This document shows positions 61,795-64,000 of a stretch of 64,000 nt of DNA, in pieces (positions within the stretch are counted from its first letter, which is position 1; each line of letters opens with the position of its first letter). This stretch comes from Phytohabitans sp036906915 (GTDB lineage Bacteria; Actinomycetota; Actinomycetes; Mycobacteriales; Micromonosporaceae). The stretch lies in NCBI RefSeq assembly GCF_036906915.1, contig NZ_JBAKHX010000036.1:16666-80665 (forward strand), in the 5' to 3' direction. The position numbers and the translations under genes were made by a program. Under the pieces are notes generated by a model. It saw only the letters and a program-made list of their open reading frames with translations, was not told the DNA's origin and made no database searches.

Positions 61795-63210
61795 TCAGTG
61801 CGCGAACACCGGGCCGTCGCCGACCGGTGTCCGGCCGGCTGGCAGGAACGCGGCCAGCACCAGGGCGGCAGCCACTGATGCCCCGGCGCATGCCCAGTAC
61901 GCGCTGGTGAAGCCGCCGATCGACGCTGCGCCACCGAGGGCGTCGATGCTGCCGCTGGCGATGGCGGACACGACCGCGACTCCGAGCGCCGCGCCCAGTT
62001 CGTGCGCGGTGTTGACAGCGCCGGAGGCCATGCCAGCGTGGTGGGCGTCGATCCGGGCCAGCGCGGTGGTGGTGGCGGTCACGAACCCGGCGCCCAGACC
62101 GGCGGCGGCCAGCACGAACCCGGGCAGCATCCCTACCCACGCGTTGGTCCCCGCGTCCACGCGGGTGAGCATCGCGAAGCCCACCGCCGCGGCGCCGAAC
62201 CCGGCGGCGGCGACCGGACGGGCCCCGACCCGGCCGACCAGTCGCCCGGCCAGGTGCGCCCCCACGCCGGTCGCGACCGCGACCGGCAAGAACAACAGCC
62301 CGGTAGCCAGCGCCGACATACCCAGCAGGTGTTGCGACAGCAGCGAGCTGAGGAAGAAGCCGGAAATCAGCAGCGCGGAGGCGGCCAGCATGGTCGTGAC
62401 TCCAGAAGCCATCGGCCGCTGAGCGAGCAGCCCCAGCCGCACCAGCGGCGCTGGCGACCGCCGCTGCACGACCACGAACGCCGCGTACAGGACAGCGGCC
62501 ACGGCGACCGCAACCAGCCAGCCGTCCTCGCCGGCCCGCACCAGGCCGTAGATCAATGCTCCCGTCGCGGCCGTGACCAGCAGCGCCCCCGGTACGTCCA
62601 CCCGGCCACCCTGCCGCCCAATGGCGGCTACGGTGGCCGGAACCAGGACGGCGACCATGACACCGACTGGCACGTTGACGTAGAACACCCACTGCCAGCC
62701 CGGTCCGGACGTCAGCACCCCGCCCACCAGCACGCCGGCCGCCGCACCCGCGCCGCCCAGCGCCGCCCACACCCCCAGCGCCCGATGCCGTTCCGGCCCG
62801 TGGAAGGTCGTGGTGATGATCGACAGGGCGGCCGGTGACAGCAGCGCCGCCCCGACGCCCTGCGCCGCCCGTGCCCCGACCAGCACGTTTGCGTCGCCGG
62901 CAAGCCCCGCGGCCAGCGAGGCTGCGGTGAATATGACGAGCCCGGTCAGGAACATGCTCCGCCGCCCCAGCAGGTCAGCCAGCCGGCCGCCCAACAGCAT
63001 CAACCCGCCGAAGCACAGCGTGTACGCGGTCACCACCCACGTCAACGCCGCCCGGTCCAACCCCAGGTCGGCGGCCATTTCCGGCAGCGCCACGTTCACC
63101 ACTGTGACGTCGAGGATCACCATGAACTGCGCCACGCACAGCAGCGCCAGCGCCCGCCACCGGCGTGCACTCGGCGGCGCCGTAGCGGATTCGGCGTGAG
63201 TTTGAGCCAT
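61795..63210 (-). CDS. MFS multidrug exporter, EmrB/QacA type
   Basis: 471 residues from ATG 63210; an ATG at 63234 adds eight. Motifs: LDVTVVNVALPEMAADLGLD, GGLMLLGGRLADLLGRRSMF, AAQGVGAALLSPAALSIIT. Fourteen hydrophobic segments. Same family as the gene at 16774-18231 and clearly related to the fragment at 21343-21805. Drug export, substrate unknown. Confidence 0.9.
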   Translation of the reverse strand: MAQTHAESATAPPSARRWRALALLCVAQFMVILDVTVVNVALPEMAADLGLDRAALTWVVTAYTLCFGGLMLLGGRLADLLGRRSMFLTGLVIFTAASLAAGLAGDANVLVGARAAQGVGAALLSPAALSIITTTFHGPERHRALGVWAALGGAGAAAGVLVGGVLTSGPGWQWVFYVNVPVGVMVAVLVPATVAAIGRQGGRVDVPGALLVTAATGALIYGLVRAGEDGWLVAVAVAAVLYAAFVVVQRRSPAPLVRLGLLAQRPMASGVTTMLAASALLISGFFLSSLLSQHLLGMSALATGLLFLPVAVATGVGAHLAGRLVGRVGARPVAAAGFGAAAVGFAMLTRVDAGTNAWVGMLPGFVLAAAGLGAGFVTATTTALARIDAHHAGMASGAVNTAHELGAALGVAVVSAIASGSIDALGGAASIGGFTSAYWACAGASVAAALVLAAFLPAGRTPVGDGPVFAH

Positions 63211-63556
63211 CAGATTCACCCATAACTTGAACATCCTTGTTCGGATTAAGGTACCCCTCCGGCACACAGAAGTCGAACAGAGGCGTTCGAGTTACATGAC
63301 GGGAGGTCGAGATGCCCGAGAAGAGGGCCATTGATCGACGGCCTCATAGCGGCGGTCGGGCTGTCTCTCCCGGAAGTGGGTGACCGTCCTCGATCAGTCA
63401 CCGGGGGTTCGTGCCGGTCGGTGCCATGATCGGGCTGGCACCGAACGCGATGCGAGCCCTGGACTGGCTCGAGCGGACGCATTGCGCGGCGTAGCCACAG
63501 GCGAAGATCGCTTCACGCGCCACAGCCTGGTTGGCGCGACGGCAGGCGCACCGTCA
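63211..63556. other. Intergenic region before the MFS gene
   Basis: No gene seen. It contains the MFS promoter and the 3' flank of the TetR gene at the right edge. Confidence 0.45.
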
Positions 63557-64000
63557 CTACGAGCTCGTTGGGACTGCGCATACAGCCAAGGCCATCTCGG
63601 CGACGAAATGCGGCGCATCTGTCGGATCGAGCCGCCCGCTTGCCACGTCGGTGGCTGCGCCGTGCAGGATGTGGTGCAAGACGCTGGCTAGCAGGTCGGC
63701 CGGAATGTCGGCTCGGAAGACGCCGTCGGCCTGGCCCCGGCGGATCAAGTCATGAACCCGCTGCTCCGGCTTGGCATGCAGCTCGTGCACGCGACCCGGG
63801 GGCAGGGTGGCCTGCGCCGCCTGCAGGACCGAGGCGGCCTGGGCGATCAACAGCCACCCGGATTCCATGAGCGCCCGCAGCCCGTCGCGGGGATCGCCCC
63901 CCAGGTCGATGGCCGCCAACACCTCGTCCCCCTGAGCCAGCAGTCGGATCAACGCGGCTTCGACCAGGGCCTCTCGGGACGGGAAGTGCCCGTACAGGGT
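63557..64000 (-). CDS. TetR-family regulator, cut by the window edge
   Basis: The frame is open to the last base and reads TLYGHFPSREALVEAALIRL, the end of a TetR HTH, so the start lies beyond 64000. The ligand domain (VHDLIRRGQADGVFRADIPA, DLLASVLHHILHGAATDVAS) is shared with the fragment at 21079-21342. Runs in the same direction as the MFS/TetR operon. Confidence 0.9.
   Translation of the reverse strand, partial: TLYGHFPSREALVEAALIRLLAQGDEVLAAIDLGGDPRDGLRALMESGWLLIAQAASVLQAAQATLPPGRVHELHAKPEQRVHDLIRRGQADGVFRADIPADLLASVLHHILHGAATDVASGRLDPTDAPHFVAEMALAVCAVPTSS
63563..63760. repeat. 198-bp duplicated segment (partner at 21145-21342)
   Basis: The intact-gene copy of the duplication. Substitutions are scattered over its length, and the frame is intact only here. 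Confidence 0.85.

Noticed and set aside
1..64000. CRISPR array, rRNA or complete tRNA gene
   Set aside because: No regularly spaced 25-40 bp repeats were seen and no cloverleaf could be built; only a tRNA-like 3' end at 10837.

Overview
The window is high-GC actinobacterial DNA (GTG starts, ATGA gene couplings, serine-integrase elements, mycothiol-type MDMPI enzyme, many TetR and EmrB/QacA genes). The flavour fits a Micromonospora-like or other filamentous actinomycete, but no rRNA or tRNA gene is present to fix the genus.

Left third (1-25 kb): accessory and partly decayed DNA. It holds a SUKH-type immunity-like protein, a frameshifted TraB-like gene, a secreted S1 protease, a two-recombinase plus HTH module (one recombinase frameshifted), and a methyltransferase. 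A translationally coupled pair of serine recombinases follows (one lacks the catalytic serine), ending in a tRNA-like att core. Next come a DUF4157 (eCIS-effector-like) protein with a possible C-terminal toxin domain, a 672-bp IS5-type deletion derivative with perfect ends, and remnants of CBM2, LPMO, ISL3, MFS and TetR genes. Several small drug-exporter and regulator units (MFS/AraC, TetR/SnoaL-like, TetR/small membrane proteins) are interspersed.

Centre (25.5-58.4 kb): a biosynthetic gene cluster bounded by two nearly superimposable KAS III-like acyltransferase genes, and free of frameshifts. Operon A (39.3 to 27.4 kb, minus strand) makes and activates salicylate (type II DAHP synthase, salicylate synthase, aryl-AMP ligase, aryl carrier protein). 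It also carries an amidase, glutamine-synthetase-like ligase, adenylosuccinate-lyase-like enzyme and GNAT, the four-gene set known from hydrazine/diazo pathways such as kinamycin and fosfazinomycin, plus two ferredoxins and a 629-residue protein I cannot assign. A DUF3050 diiron-oxygenase-like gene lies upstream. A LuxR-type regulator and an OmpR-type response regulator, read divergently, are the likely control genes. Operon B (54.2 to 45.5 kb, minus strand) has an MMPL exporter, a ThDP-enzyme-like protein, an acyl-ACP reductase fused to a class III aminotransferase, an ACP and a KAS II. A cation/proton antiporter and an FAD-dependent phenol-type halogenase follow. I infer a metabolite joining a salicyl (perhaps chlorinated) unit, a hydrazine-derived N-N unit and a fatty amine. 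I know of no described product with this exact gene set.

Right end (58.5-64 kb): TetR with a strong double operator (the same motif recurs at 44.7 kb), an MDMPI enzyme, an IS110 scrap, an MFS/TetR operon and a TetR gene cut by the window edge. A 198-bp part of this last gene is duplicated at 21.1-21.3 kb.
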